In this document: one piece after another, positions 11,852 through 23,589 of the stretch | Layout: every line of letters begins with the position of its first letter | How positions within the stretch are numbered: the first letter of the stretch is position 1 | Origin: Adiantum capillus-veneris | Lineage: Eukaryota > Streptophyta > Polypodiopsida > Polypodiales > Pteridaceae | Reading direction: 5' to 3' | DNA: 64,000 nt | Assembly: GCA_014529385.2 (NCBI GenBank) | Contig: CM043969.1 | Span: 36,097,446-36,161,445 of the forward strand | Program-made: the position numbers and the translations under genes | Notes under the pieces: generated by a model | Told to the model about the DNA's origin: nothing | The model's input: only the letters and a program-made list of their open reading frames with translations | Database searches by the model: none

Positions 11852-14421
11852 GTTTCTTGTGCATGTTAGTGTTTCTTGTTACTGATTTGATACTCTTAAT
11901 GTTAGATTTTGCTTTATATAGTATTGATTGAGCTTGTATTTTTTATCTCAAGCATTCAAGGTTTGAATGTAAATAGTAAATTACTTGAGTTTTTGAATGG
12001 TGGATCTGTAGACTAAAACTAAAACATTTAATACTCACAAAGACTTAATTACTTAAGAGCTTGAACTCAATAAGTTTTGGACCTTTTATCAATACCCCCT
12101 TGATATGATACATTAGATCGTAGCATGGTTAAATGGTGATGCTTCATAAATTGAACCTAGCTTAGACAGGTGCTCGAGCCTAAATTTAAACTAACCTTGC
12201 TAGAAGGGAGCTTATGTTTGGACTTTGAGAACTAGCATAAGTAATCAATTAGAGCATAGATTAGACATGTGGTGGTGGCCGGCCTTAGAGACCAAAATCT
12301 TAATGAGCTTGGAAAGGTATTTAAGTACTGCAATTTACTTAGTTTTAGTACTCATTAAATGCATAGCTTGACAAAAGGTGGACCTTACATGGATCCTAAT
12401 TTCAAGAGGTGTGGTAGACCTTCAAAACAAGCTCATATAGCTTTGACATGTGGTAGACCTTGCATGAAGACTAGTTTAGACAAGTGTGGTACACCTTGTA
12501 ACCAACACCATTTGTTATATTACTTGGACCGTGTTGGACCTTGCTTTTATGTTTCAATGGAGCATATTTTGGACAGGTGTAGACCTTGTTTCTCTCCATG
12601 CTCACATGGAGAGAAACTTAGCTTGGACAAGTGGTGGACCTTGTTTTTATGTTTTAAAAGGAGCATATTTCGGACAAGTGGTAGACATAGTTTCTCTCCA
12701 TGGTTCAATGGAAACCCACCTTAGACAAGTGAAGTACCTTGAAACCAAACCCCCATAATACAACCTACAAATAGGTTGGAAAATTGGTGGGATATGAAAC
12801 CATCCATGATAGAGCATAGTATAGGTGAAAACGTAGTGGTCCTTATATCAATTACCCATGCATAGCTTGGACAGTGGTGGACCTTGATTCTCTCTATGTT
12901 TCAATGGATTCCTATCTTGGACAGAGATATATCTTACTTAGTTCCATGCTTCAATGATTGTAGCTTGGTAAGGAGTGGAACTTCAAACAAAACTCCACAG
13001 CAAGTATATATAAACAATTCATTGTTTTATAGAGATTGTCCTGCCTATTTTGGAGAGTTGGTACACCTTATTCTCCATTCTTCAATGGATCTGAGGTTGG
13101 ACAAGCGGAGCTGGAGAAGTGGTCAACCTTAAAATGAAACCTCCCATGCTAAAACCCCTCATAGATCGTATATGTAGTGGACCTTGAAACTCTTTTATGT
13201 CCCTAACTTAGAAGAAGCATTGCACTCTTGATTATCTCTCATACATGAAGGCAAGGTTGGACAAGTGGTGGACCTTCAAACCAGAATCTCTATGCAATAA
13301 TAGGCAAGTGGTGGAGCTTGTTTTCTCTTGTTCCAATGGAGCCTAGCTTAGACAAACAATGCAGCTTGCTTCTCTCCATGTTTCAATGGATCCTAGCTTA
13401 GAAAAGTGGTGGAGCTTTGCATCTCTCCATATTCCAATGGACCATAGCTTAGACAAGTGGTAGACCTTGAAAAACACCCCTCGTATACAACATATTATGG
13501 GGTTTTCATGTTTCAATGGCTCCTAGCTTGGACAAATGGTAGAGCTTGCTTCTCTTTATGTTTCAATGGATCCAATATTAGCAAGGGTGGACCTTGAAAC
13601 AAGAATCCCCCCCCCCCATGTAGAACGTATTATGGGTTTTGAAAGCACTGGGAGAAAATAATAGCTTTGATAAGTGGTGGACCTTGCTTCTCTCCATGCT
13701 TCAATGGAGCCAAGGTTGGACACATGTTGGAGAGAAGATGGTTTTGCCCATGAAATAAGACCATGCATGCTATAATCAATCATATGTTGTACACATGGTG
13801 GACCTTGCAATTGTTTTATATGCCTAACTTGGACAAGTGGAGACCCTTGATTACCTCCAGATATCAACAACAAGCCAAGTTTGGACAAGTGTAGTACCAC
13901 CAAACCAGAATCTATATGCTACAATAGAGTATAGGTAGGACACGCGATGAACCTTGATATCAAACCATCCATGCTACTAGAGATGATAGGTTTTCACATG
14001 TGGTGAACCTTGTATCAATGTTCTATGTGTAGTTTTTGACTAGTGATAGACCTTGAAACTAATCCCTCTAGGCTACAAGAAAAAAGAGATGATGAGGAGG
14101 CTAGACTACTTTGTTGCATTCAATGCATCCCATGTTACCACATATACTATAGGGTTCTGGATAAGTGTTGGATCTTGTTGTCAATGCTCCATGTCTAGCT
14201 TGGACAAGTGGTGGACCTTGGTTCTCCTCCTATGCTTCAATGGGCAATAGATTGAAGACACATGGCCTTTTTTTCCAATGATTTTATTTTTTGAAACCTT
14301 GGAGGCACCATGTAAGAGGCACTTTAAGTCTTCCATACAATGACCTATTGACCTATAAAATAATGATATCTTTCTTTGATATTGTCATTATTTTATGCAT
14401 AATATTTCTTCTTTTTTGCAG
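11852..14421 (+). repeat. Degenerate satellite-like DNA, plus orientation
   Basis: No gene seen. From about 12,080 the core motif 'ttggacaagtggtggacctt' and 'tctctccatgtttcaatgg' recur at irregular spacing and strongly diverged (clear examples near 12,620, 12,870, 13,260, 13,390, 13,670 and 14,200). There is a run of ten C at 13,609-13,618. These look like old, scattered copies of the array 1 repeat. The last part (14,240-14,421) ends in a pyrimidine-rich splice acceptor. Confidence 0.7.
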
Positions 14422-14871
14422 ACACAAAAGGAGTTAAGTGATATAAAAACTAGATGTATTTCACACTATGATTGGCATGAAGATCCTTTTGGGACACCAA
14501 CTTTTCCTATTCCCAAAGATGTAATTTTTCCATATTAACGTGTGGATTTTGAAGTGCGACTTTCATGTATTGAAGGAGCTGGTTATGGGCTATTTGTGCA
14601 TACTACCCTGGAAAGTGGCTTGACTATTCTAAACTATGGAGGCATAAGTATAGATTTCAAGACTGGAAAAAGATATGCAAAATATTTCCAAGAGCTTTAT
14701 AAATATTCTCTTCTAGAGGATCCAACATAGAAGAAGAGGAAGATCAATCATACATTATTGGTTGTGTAGAAGAAGGAAACGTGTCGGGCTATTATAAATA
14801 GTTCTCACAGTACAAATGTCTGTCCCAACGTACGCTATACATTTGATCCAAATTTGCCACCTTGGCAATAA
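14422..14871 (+). pseudogene. SET-domain (histone lysine methyltransferase-like) exon remnant
   Basis: The exon starts after the acceptor 'cttttttgcag' (AG at 14,420-14,421) and lacks its own start, so upstream exons are missing. In one frame it reads a short leader, an in-frame TAA at 14,536, then 'IEGAGYGLFVHTTLESG' and 'ILNYGG', which match the opening of SET domains (GxGxGLF..., YxGE). A frame change near 14,730 gives 'SYIIGCVEEGNV', and a further frame gives 'RAIINSSHSTNVCPNV', matching the R-F-I-N-H-S-C-x-P-N block with His changed to Ser. SET proteins transfer methyl groups from AdoMet to lysines. Stops, frameshifts and loss of the NHS histidine show that this copy is dead. The order of the conserved blocks makes the family call fairly secure. 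Confidence 0.6.
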
Positions 14872-15618
14872 ATGCACCTCTTCACACATCAATTCAGAAG
14901 AATATGGCCATGTATGCATTGAGACTATTTGTCAAGTTGAAGCAAGAAGAGTTGTTTGCTGACTATAACTTTACTTGACCATTGTAAAGTATTGTACATG
15001 GATGGAAATCTCAAGTACATGCATCATTTTCATTTTTCATGGATGAAATCTCAAGTGAATATAACATTGATTATTGTTTAGTTTATGCTAAACGAGAATC
15101 TAGAGTGCTCTTATGCTTTGTGTGTTGTCTAACATATTTGACTACCTTGGCCATAGAATCTTGATTCTACTCTAGATTTGTGATAAATCTTACCAAAATT
15201 TAATCAATGTCTAGGTTGGACAAGTGGTGGGGCTTCAAAACATTACTGTCTTAAACAAGTGGAGTTATCTTACTTGAATAAGTGGTGGCCTTTGAATCCA
15301 AATCTAAGCCAAATCTCTAATTATTTCTTGTAGTCTAGGTTGGACATTTGGTGGACCTTGTATCCATGTTTCCTCAACAAGGGTGGCTTTTAGTTTTCAC
15401 TTAAGTACTCATCTTTAATAAAGTGTAGGATGGAAAATGTTGAGTTAGTAGATTGTATTTTAGACAAGTGGTGTTTGGTGTACGAATGCTGAAAATGGTT
15501 GCAAGGATTCTAACAACGACTTTACTTAAATAAATTTCTTACTAGGAGTTCTACATATAAATATGGTGAATAAAATTCTAGTGGTTTTGAGATACCATTT
15601 GTGTGTTTGTTTTCTTAG
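14872..15618. other. Non-coding spacer with scattered satellite cores
   Basis: AT-rich sequence without a credible gene. Isolated copies of the array core are seen near 15,215 ('ggttggacaagtggtgggg'), 15,340 and 15,460. It ends with a T-rich splice acceptor, 'tgttttcttag' at 15,608-15,618. Confidence 0.5.
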
Positions 15619-16503
15619 ATTCACAAACTGGGATGGATAATGCTCCTATGGTTTCAGTCAACAACTATAGAATCCATAGATTCTATGGTTTTACTAAAGT
15701 GCCCAAGATGGATGATATTTCTATACTAGAGTCTAGTGTTGTGCAACTTGAGCAAGCTCCAATAATGAGAACCAAGAAATCCGATGCTTCAAAAATGCAA
15801 CATACATCAAAAGAGACTGAAAAGTCCACTCACGAGCTATTGCCAATTGGTACTACTACGTCATGTAGCGTAGATGTGAGAAATCCATGCTTACAATTAT
15901 ATTGATTTAAATGGTCTATTGTTGAAACGTTCCCTCAACCATCCTCACACCACAACTCAGTGCAAATGGACTCAAAAAGATATATATACTCAGGCCAGGC
16001 TGCATCCAAATCTTGAAGACTATTTTACAAAGGTTTAATGTTGCAATTTGGTCGACAGCTACTAGGAATAATTGTATCAAATCCTTGCAGCACTAAACAA
16101 CTTAGCTGAGGATACATTGCCTTTCTTTTGCAATTTGGTCGCAAGATGTTTGCTACACCTACACGCTCAAACTCAAAAATTGTTTAGACCCGACAATCCA
16201 AACGTTGAGGCAATGTTCAAGCCTCTAGCCAAAATTGCCATGGGGTTTGAATGTGATCCACAAAGAACAGTGCTTATTGATGACTCTCCTTACAAGGGAT
16301 GTATTTCACCAGCAAACAATTGCATTTTTCCACCACAATTTGATGCTGAGAAGATGGTTGACAATATGCTCTTGGAGGAGCTACTGCCATACTTGATTCA
16401 GCTTGATGAGAGAAGGGATGTGCGTGATTTAATTGCTTCTAATCGTTATGGACAACCTATAGTGACAAATGATAGTGAATACAAACAAATCATGGAGTAT
16501 TGA
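15619..16503 (+). pseudogene. NIF/FCP1-like HAD phosphatase remnant, copy 1
   Basis: The exon follows the acceptor at 15,617-15,618, with an ATG at 15,633. It begins with an unrecognised ~90-residue N-terminal part. A frameshift near 15,900 exposes 'YIDLNGLLLKR' (15,898-15,930), which fits HAD motif I of plant NIF/FCP1-like proteins, where the second Asp is often replaced. From 16,072 a third frame reads 'KPLAKIAMGFECDPQRTVLI' followed by 'DDSPYKG' (~16,280), the acidic Mg-binding motif, then 'CIFPPQFDAEKMVDNML' and a 'DVRDLIASNRYGQP' tail typical of the family's C-terminal end. The middle of the domain is missing. Active members dephosphorylate phosphoserine, for example on the RNA polymerase II tail; this copy cannot. 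It lies downstream of the SET remnant on the same strand. Confidence 0.6.
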
Positions 16504-16822
16504 AGCAAAAAATGATGTTTGGTCAGCTAAGGTGTTCTTTACAAGAAGAATACCACCTGCAAAAGGTGACAGAGATGAAACTATCATTGAAGATGCAAGT
16601 GACACAAGCCACCGCAATGAAATGAGAAGAGCCCAAATACAAGAGATCTTGGCAAAGGAGCGTACACCCATTGAAAGCATGAAGGAGTCACAATTGACCA
16701 CTTTAGCTAGGCAATTGGGTTGTAACACAAAAGGAGTTTTGAAGGCAACCACAGCAAAGGCTTATATAAATAAGGTGAAAGCTGAGAACAATCTTCTAAG
16801 GCTGGATAGAAAGCAACCCTAA
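16504..16822 (+). pseudogene. C-terminal extension of the phosphatase remnant with SAP-like helix pair
   Basis: In a frame shifted from the preceding domain, about 105 codons stay open: 'NDVWSAKVFFTRR', an acidic and Arg-rich helix, then 'MKESQLTTLARQLGCNTKG' and 'ATTAKAYINKVKAEN'. The last segment has the Leu/Gly spacing of a SAP or Rho-N-like DNA-binding helix-extension-helix. It ends at a TAA near 16,820. The frame relation suggests that it was once continuous with the phosphatase domain, giving a phosphatase plus DNA-binding tail. The domain call is weak. Confidence 0.35.
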
Positions 16823-17024
16823 GGTACTAGTGACATGTCATATATTCTTGATACACATGCTTGAACACTCATGTGCATGGTATCTAACAAATCTTTCTTT
16901 TTATTCCTTCTTGCAGGATCTTACAAAGGATACTACTAGATGGAGCTCAATCAATAGAGATTTTGATATTTTTGCTCAAAATAATGAAGCAGTCACCTAC
17001 ATTTTTTGTTTATCAATTTCTTGA
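16823..17024 (+). other. Possible terminal intron and exon of the phosphatase remnant
   Basis: 'ctaag|gtacta' at about 16,821 could be a donor, and 'ttccttcttgcag' ending at 16,917 is a strong acceptor. The following short open stretch (about 35 codons, to the TGA at 17,024) has no recognisable domain. Whether it was coding or 3' untranslated cannot be decided from the sequence. Confidence 0.35.
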
Positions 17025-17749
17025 GAGACTTTATTTTAGTTTGTAATCATCAAATGAAATGAAAAGTATCCTTCTTATTAAGATTGTTGATCTTTTTCTT
17101 GTTCAAACCTTTCAATTGTGATTTATAGTTTTGTTAGCATGAGATTGTGCTTTTTTAGTTTGAAAAAAACTGTCAAAGATCCAAGTCTTTTTGGCTTTAC
17201 TTAAGTTATTAATTGTGAAAGATCCAACTCTTTTTGCTTTACTTAAGTTATTGATTGCCTATGTAATAGTCCTTAAAACAATATCAGATGGCTTTCTTGC
17301 TCCCATGTCTCACATTGGTCTTTAGGTAAGACAAGTGGTGACCTTGAAAGTATGGTCTCATATCTCGATCAAGTGAAGAGACATGAATCTTAAATATCAC
17401 TACTATGTATCTAGTGTTAAACTCCATCAAGACAAAGACTAGATAGCCAAATTGCAGTCGAGTTTAAGTGAAAAATCCATTTGAGCTAAGGTAAAACTTA
17501 TAGTGCCTCATTTTTCTAGGATTCTACCCCATCAAGGAAGTTATAATCTAGCACAAACCAATTAAGACTCTTTTGGAGCATAGATAGGACAATTCGTGGA
17601 ACTTATGAAACTTATTATTGAGTTAGAGTCTAGTTTAGATAAGCAAAAGATCTTCAAACCAGCACTTGGTCTTACTATTCAATATTCAAAGTCCCTGAGG
17701 CTAACAAATTACATACCCACTTGTAACCTAACTAATGAGTAATATATAG
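17025..17749. other. AT-rich spacer with a 43-bp direct duplication
   Basis: No gene seen. 'aaagatccaa(g/c)tctttttg' to 'ttaagttatt(a/g)attg' occurs twice in tandem at 17,172-17,257. The rest is AT-rich with one diverged satellite core near 17,330. Confidence 0.5.
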
Positions 17750-17900
17750 ATCTAAGTAAGTATATATAATGAGTCTTCAAACTAATAATCCAAGGGAAGA
17801 GAGTAGCAAGGTCCACTACTTGTCCAAGCTCAGCTCTAGACAACGTAGAAAGATGCTAGTTCTACTAATTGTCTAATTATAGGCATGGAGAAATGATAGA
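17750..17900 (-). repeat. Array cap module (left end of array 2)
   Basis: 'tagatctaagtaagtatata', 'actaataatccaagggaag', 'ccaagctcagctctagacaa' and 'ctactaattgtctaatta' are, in order, the reverse complement of the cap at 8,940-9,125. The cap faces the phosphatase/SET island, as the cap of array 1 faces the ParB-like gene. Confidence 0.7.
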
Positions 17901-20900
17901 AGGTTGACCACTTGTCCAACCTATCATGTCTAGTAAGATGGGAGGTTTGGCCTTAAGATTCACCATGTAACCAACCTATACATCATTGTATTATGAAGAG
18001 TAAAGAAGCAAAGCTCCACCACTTGTCCAAGCTAGTTCTAAAATCCACATGGAGATAAGCAAGCTCCACCATTTGTCGGATCTCTCTTCCATTAAAACAT
18101 GAAAAAACTCATCTATGTTGTATAGGGGGACTTTTTTCCAAGGTCCACCACTTGTCCAAGCTAGGATCCCTAGTAGCACGAGTGGTTTGGTCTCAAGATA
18201 CACCACTTGTACACTCTATGTCATTATATTAAGAAGAACTATGTATTAAGGTCCACCACTTGTCCAACCTATAAGGTTATATCTTAAATGGTATCCTTTC
18301 TCACCACTTGAAATGCCCATGATATGTTTTACACGGGGGTTTCATTCCAAGGTCCACCACTTGTCCAAGATAACTCTATTCAAACATAGAGAGAAGCAAA
18401 GGTCCACCACTTGTCCAAGCTAACTCTATTCAAACGTAGAGAGAAGCAAAGGTTCACCACTTGTCAAAGCTAGGCTCCGTTGAAGTATGGAGAGAAGTAA
18501 CCTCCATCATTTTTCCAAGATAGGTGCCATTCAAACATGGAAAGAATCAAGATCTACCATGTCTCCGAGATTCTAGGCTCCATTGAAACACCCTAAAACC
18601 ATGATATTTTGTACATGGGGTGTTTACATTCAAGGTCTACCACTTCTCTAACGTATTATACCTAGTAGCATGAGTGATTTGGTCTTAAGATTCACCACTT
18701 ATCCACTCTATGTCATTATATTAAGAATAACTGGGTGTTAAGGTCCACCACTTGTCCAACCTATAAGGGTATATCTTAAATGGTATCCTTCACCACTTGT
18801 CAAGGTCCATCACCACTTTTCCAACCTATAAGTTATATCTTGAATGATATTTTTCCTCATCACTTGTAATGTCCATGCTATGTTTTACAAAGGGGTTTTG
18901 TTCCAAGATCCACCACTTGTCCAAGCTAACTCCATTAAAACATAGAGAGAAGCAAAGGTCCACCACTTGTCCAAGATAGGCTCCATTGAAACATGGAGAG
19001 AAGGATGATCCACCATTTCTCCAAGATAGGTTCCATTGAAACATTGAGAGAAGCAATCTCCACCATGTATCCAAGCTAAGCTCCATTGAAATACCCTAAA
19101 CCCATAATTTTGTACATGAGGGTTTACATTCAAGTCCACCACTTGTCCAACCTATTATCCCTAGTAGCAAGAGTGGTTTGGTCTCAGATTCACCACTTGT
19201 ACACTCTATGTCATTATATTAAGAAGAAATATGTGTTAAAGTCCACCACTTGTCCAGCCTATAAGGTTATATTTTAAATAGTATCCTTTCTCACCACTTG
19301 AAATGCCCATGATATGTTTTACATGGGGGTTTCATTCCAAGGTCCACCACTTGTCCAAGCTAACTCTATTAAAACATATAGAGAAAGAAAGGTCCAAGCT
19401 AGGCTCATTGAAACATGGAGAGAAGGAACCTCCACTGTTTCTCCTAGATAGGCTCCATTGAAACATGGAGAGAAATAAGCTCCACCATGTCTCCAAGTTG
19501 CTAGGCTCCATTGAAATACCCAATACCCATAATTTTTTGTACATGGGGGTTTACATTCAAGGTTTCACCACTTGTCCAACCTATTATCCCTAGTAGGTTG
19601 GTCTCATGATTCACCACTTGTCCACTCTATGTCATTATATTAAGAGGAATTAGGTGTTAAGGTCCACCACTTGTCTAACCTATAATGTTATAGCTTGAAT
19701 GGTATTTTTTCTCACACCACTTGTAATGCCCATGACATGATTTACATGGGGGTTTTGTTCCAAGGTACACCACTTATCCAAGATAAATTTATTGAAACAT
19801 AGAGAGAAACAAAGGTCCACCACTTTTCCAAGCTAGGCTGCATTGAAACATGGACCTTAATACCAAATTATTTCTAGTAGCATGAGTGATATTTTGTACA
19901 TGGGGCGTTTACATTCAAGGTCCACCACTTGTCCAACCTATTTCCCTAGTAGGTTTGGTCCCAATTTCACCACTTATCCACTCTATGTCATTATATTAAG
20001 AATAATTGGGTGTTAAGGTCCACCACTTGTCCAACCTATAAGGTTATATATTGAATGGTATTTTTTCTCACCACTTGTAATGCCCATGATATGTTTTACA
20101 TGGGGTTTTTGTTCCAAGGTCCACCACTTTTCCAAGATAACTCTATTTAAACATAGAGAGAAACAAAGGTCCACCACTTGTCCAAGCTAGGCTCCATTGA
20201 AACATGGAGAGAATGATGCTGCACCATTTATCCAAGATAGGCTGCATTGAAACATGGAGAGAAGCAAGCTTTACCATGTTTCCAAGCTAGGATCCATTGA
20301 AACACTCTAGGGGGTTTTATTTCAAGGCCCACCACTTGTTTAACCTATTATCCCTAGTAGCATGAGTGATTTGGTTTCAAGATTCACCACTTGTACACTC
20401 TATGTCATTATATTGTGTTAAGGTCCACCACTTGTCCAACCTATAAGGTTATATCTTAAATGGTATCCTTTCTCGCCACTTGAAATGCCCATGATATGTT
20501 TTACATGGGAGTTTCATTCCAAGATCCACCACTTGTCCAAGCTAACCATGTTCAAACATAGAGAGAAACAAAGGTCCACGACTTGTCCAAGCTAGACTCC
20601 ATTGAAACATGGAGAGAAGGAACCTCCACCATTTCTCCTAGATAGGCTCCATTAAAACATGGAGAGAAGTAAGTTCCACCATGTCTCCAAGATGCTAGGC
20701 TCCATTGAAATACGCAAAACCCATGATATTTTGTACATGGGTGATTTACATTCAAGGTCAACCATTTCTCCAACCTATTATCCCTAGTAGGTTTGGTCTC
20801 ACAATTCACCACTTTTCCACTATATGTCATTATAATAAGAGGAATTGGGTGCTAAGGTCCACCACTTGTCCAGCCTATAAGGTTATACCTTGAATGGTAT

Positions 20901-21690
20901 TTTTTCTCACCACTTGTAATGCCCATGACATGCTTTACATGGGGGTTTTGTTCCAAGGTTCACCACTTGTCCAAGCAAATTCTATTGAAACATAGAGAGA
21001 AACAAAGGTCCACCACTTTTCCAAGCTAGGCTCCATTGAAACATGGACCTTAATACCAAATTATTCCTAGTTGCATGAGTAATATTTTGTACATGGGGGG
21101 TTTGCATTCAAGGTCCACCACTTGTCCAACGTACTTTTCCTAGTAGGTTTGGTCGCAAGATTCACCACTTGTCCACTCTATGTCATTATATTAATAATAA
21201 TTGGGTGTTAAGGTCCACCACTTTTCCAACCTATAAGGTTATATATTGAATGGTATTTTTTTCTCACCACTTGTAATGTCCATGATATGTTTTACATGGG
21301 GATTTTGTTCCAAGGTCCACCACTTGTCCAAGCTAAATCTGTTCAAACATAGAGAGAAACAAACATGCACCACTTGTCCAAGGTAGGCTCCATTGAAACA
21401 TGGAGAGAATGATGCTCCACCATTTATCCAATATAGACTCCATTGAAACATGGAGAGAAGTAAGCTCCACCATGTTTCCAAGATGCTAGAGTCCATTGAA
21501 ATACCCAAAACCCCTGATAATTTGTACATCGGGGGTTTACATTCAAGGTCCACCACTTGTCCAACCTATTATCCCTAGTAGCATGAGTGGCTTGGTCTCA
21601 GGATTCACCACTTGTCCACTCTATATCATTATATTAAGAAAAATTGGGTTTCCATATCTAAATGGATCTTTGCTTGGATAAGTGGTAGAC
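17750..21690 (-). repeat. Satellite array 2, same satellite in minus orientation
   Basis: Reads as the reverse complement of array 1: 'aaggtccaccacttgtccaa', 'ctccattgaaacatggagag', 'ttacattcaaggtccacc'. Units are recognised by 'atgggggtttacattcaagg' near 18,620, 19,110, 19,545, 19,900, 20,740, 21,090 and 21,530, with spacing of ~350-450 bp. Two units (near 19,850 and 21,050) carry the same variant, 'gaaacatggaccttaatacc', about 1.2 kb apart, hinting at a higher-order period. Monomers are more diverged from one another than those in array 1. A cap module forms its left end. Confidence 0.9.
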
Positions 21691-21986
21691 CTTGAGACCT
21701 AAATACCCATTCTACACTAGAGCATTGGTTAAGCCTTATACACTTCAAGCATACCTTTAACAACAAGTAGTAGTTATTAGTTGACTTAAGTCTAGTTTAA
21801 CTCCATGGTATTGAGACTAAGAGAGAGTGTAGCATAAAAAAGAGTCAGGATTTTAATTTGACTTTCTTTCTATTAATGAGTAGATCATAGATGGATTTTG
21901 GTATCTAATAAAACCTTAGGGTAGACAATGTAAAAATCATGTCTATTGTTGTGTTTGCATTAAGTGTTCTTGTTCTTTAATTTCAG

Positions 21987-22750
21987 AACCATTACAAAAA
22001 AATGGATTGGCTATATGCTGGCATAAATTGAAAAAACTATTGAATTACCCATCCAACCTCCTCCAAGACCTTGTCCAAGGAATGAATCACCTCCTTATCA
22101 CCTACCACTTGCTTTCAAGGACATCAAAAGAGTACTTATCTTGGATCTAGAGGGGTTACTTCTCAAGACAGTTGAAATGAAACATGGAGATTCTATGCCA
22201 TCTTGGGCTCAACACATGCGACTTGTGGAGGACAAAGATGAAGTTTATCATGTGGTGCGACCAGACGCACAAAGTTTTTTGGATTTTTGTGCTGAATACT
22301 TTGAGCTATGGATATGGAGTTGCTATAACTTAACAAGGGTGCAACGCATCACACAAAAGTGTTTTCCTGAGCAGTTATACCAAGTTCAAGGTGTTTATGA
22401 GTAACAAAAATTGCCAAATCCAAATATCATGTTAGGATTTACAAGGGTTTATCACAAAAATCTGAGTGATATTTGAGGATTTGGATGCAAACAATACCTT
22501 AATTTTTGATGACACTCCATATAGGGTGATGTGGAACATGCCAGGGACATATCTTATATTTCCAAAGATGTGGAGGCAAACTTCCGAGCAACTTCAAAAC
22601 TTCTTGCAGAGAACCATAATTCCATGGTTGGTAGGATGGTTGTATGCAAGAGATAAGAGAGTCTATACATACAACACAATTGTAAATCAGTATAGTGATT
22701 CTGAGACAAATTATGTCCTTGGTGTGTACTTGTCAACACGAAAGCATTGA
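21987..22750 (+). pseudogene. NIF/FCP1-like HAD phosphatase remnant, copy 2
   Basis: The exon begins after the acceptor 'tttaatttcag' (AG at 21,985-21,986). An open frame reads a Pro-rich lead-in, then 'FKDIKRVLILDLEGLLLK' (HAD motif I, with Glu where the second Asp is usual), 'VVRPDAQSFLDFCAEYFE' and 'LWIWSCYNL', the expected R-P-x-x-x-x-F-L and W-S elements. It stops at 22,402-22,404. A +1 frame resumes near 22,466 with 'NTLIFDDTPYRVMWN', the second acidic motif, then 'PGTYLIFPKMW' and a C-terminal helix ending near 22,750. Compared with copy 1 this one keeps the middle of the domain, so the two decayed independently. A frameshift and a missing first exon make it non-functional. Confidence 0.6.
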
Positions 22751-22870
22751 ATAAATATGGCTATAAGATGCTTTTTTTATTCTAGTGTGTATCTTTAAAC
22801 ATTTGTATAATTTGATATAGTCTTTTTTTTTTTTTTTTAAAGGTGTGTCAATTTTATGAACACTTGAATG

Positions 22871-22987
22871 GAGTGCACCCTACTCTAAGGGGACTTCAAT
22901 GTACTATTGGAGTGCATCCTATTGTAAGGGGACTCTGATGTATTGCTAGAGTGCACCCAAATTTTTGGGGACTCATTTTTTATTTGA
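22871..22987 (+). repeat. 39-bp tandem repeat, three copies
   Basis: 'gagtgca(c/t)cc' recurs at 22,871, 22,910 and 22,949, each followed by 'aaggggact' or 'tggggact'. The period is 39 bp; the third copy is the most diverged. It lies just downstream of phosphatase copy 2 and a 14-base T run (about 22,826-22,839). Confidence 0.75.
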
Positions 22988-23382
22988 TTGGGGCCTATGT
23001 TGGGTCATATAGTAAAAGAAATTCATTTTTTGTCAATTCATATCGAGGTTACATTTATTTGGAACTATGAAAGAATTGATGTTTGATGTCAAAATAAAAC
23101 TTGTAAGTGTGGATCAGAGAATTCATGGACTTTAAATATGTGAGAGGGATCTTTTTCTTGGGCACAAATGTTTGCTTCAAGAATTTTGTCATTACATACT
23201 TTATGTGAAAGAGTTTTAGAACCTAAAAGACTTTGAAAACAAAACTATGGAATCTAAGTGCATGTATTCTTGAATGGCTTGAAAGTTGATGTATACATGC
23301 ATGTCGCCTTGATGAAGATTTAGATCTGACAAGATGGAAAGATATAATTCTTGGATGTTACCTTTGTCAATTTGGTAATAAC
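22988..23382. other. Spacer without recognised features
   Basis: AT-rich DNA between the 39-bp repeat and the AT-rich duplication. I see no coding potential and no satellite core here. Confidence 0.4.
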
Positions 23383-23510
23383 ATATTTAAATTTCTTTTA
23401 ATATGGGTGGAAATATATTATTATATGTGCATTTGGAAAATATATTATTATGTGCATATTTAACTTTCTTTTAATATGGGTGGAAAATATATTATTATGT
23501 GCATTTGGAA
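23383..23510 (+). repeat. AT-rich direct duplication, ~73-bp offset
   Basis: 'ttcttttaatatgggtgga' and 'tatattattat(at)gtgcatttggaa' occur at about 23,392 and again at about 23,466. The segment is two imperfect head-to-tail copies with no coding potential. Confidence 0.7.
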
Positions 23511-23589
23511 CTTAATTGCTTGACCTTCAAACCAAGATTCCTATGTTATTTTTTCATATACTTTTTTATACTGAATTAAGATTGTGGAT

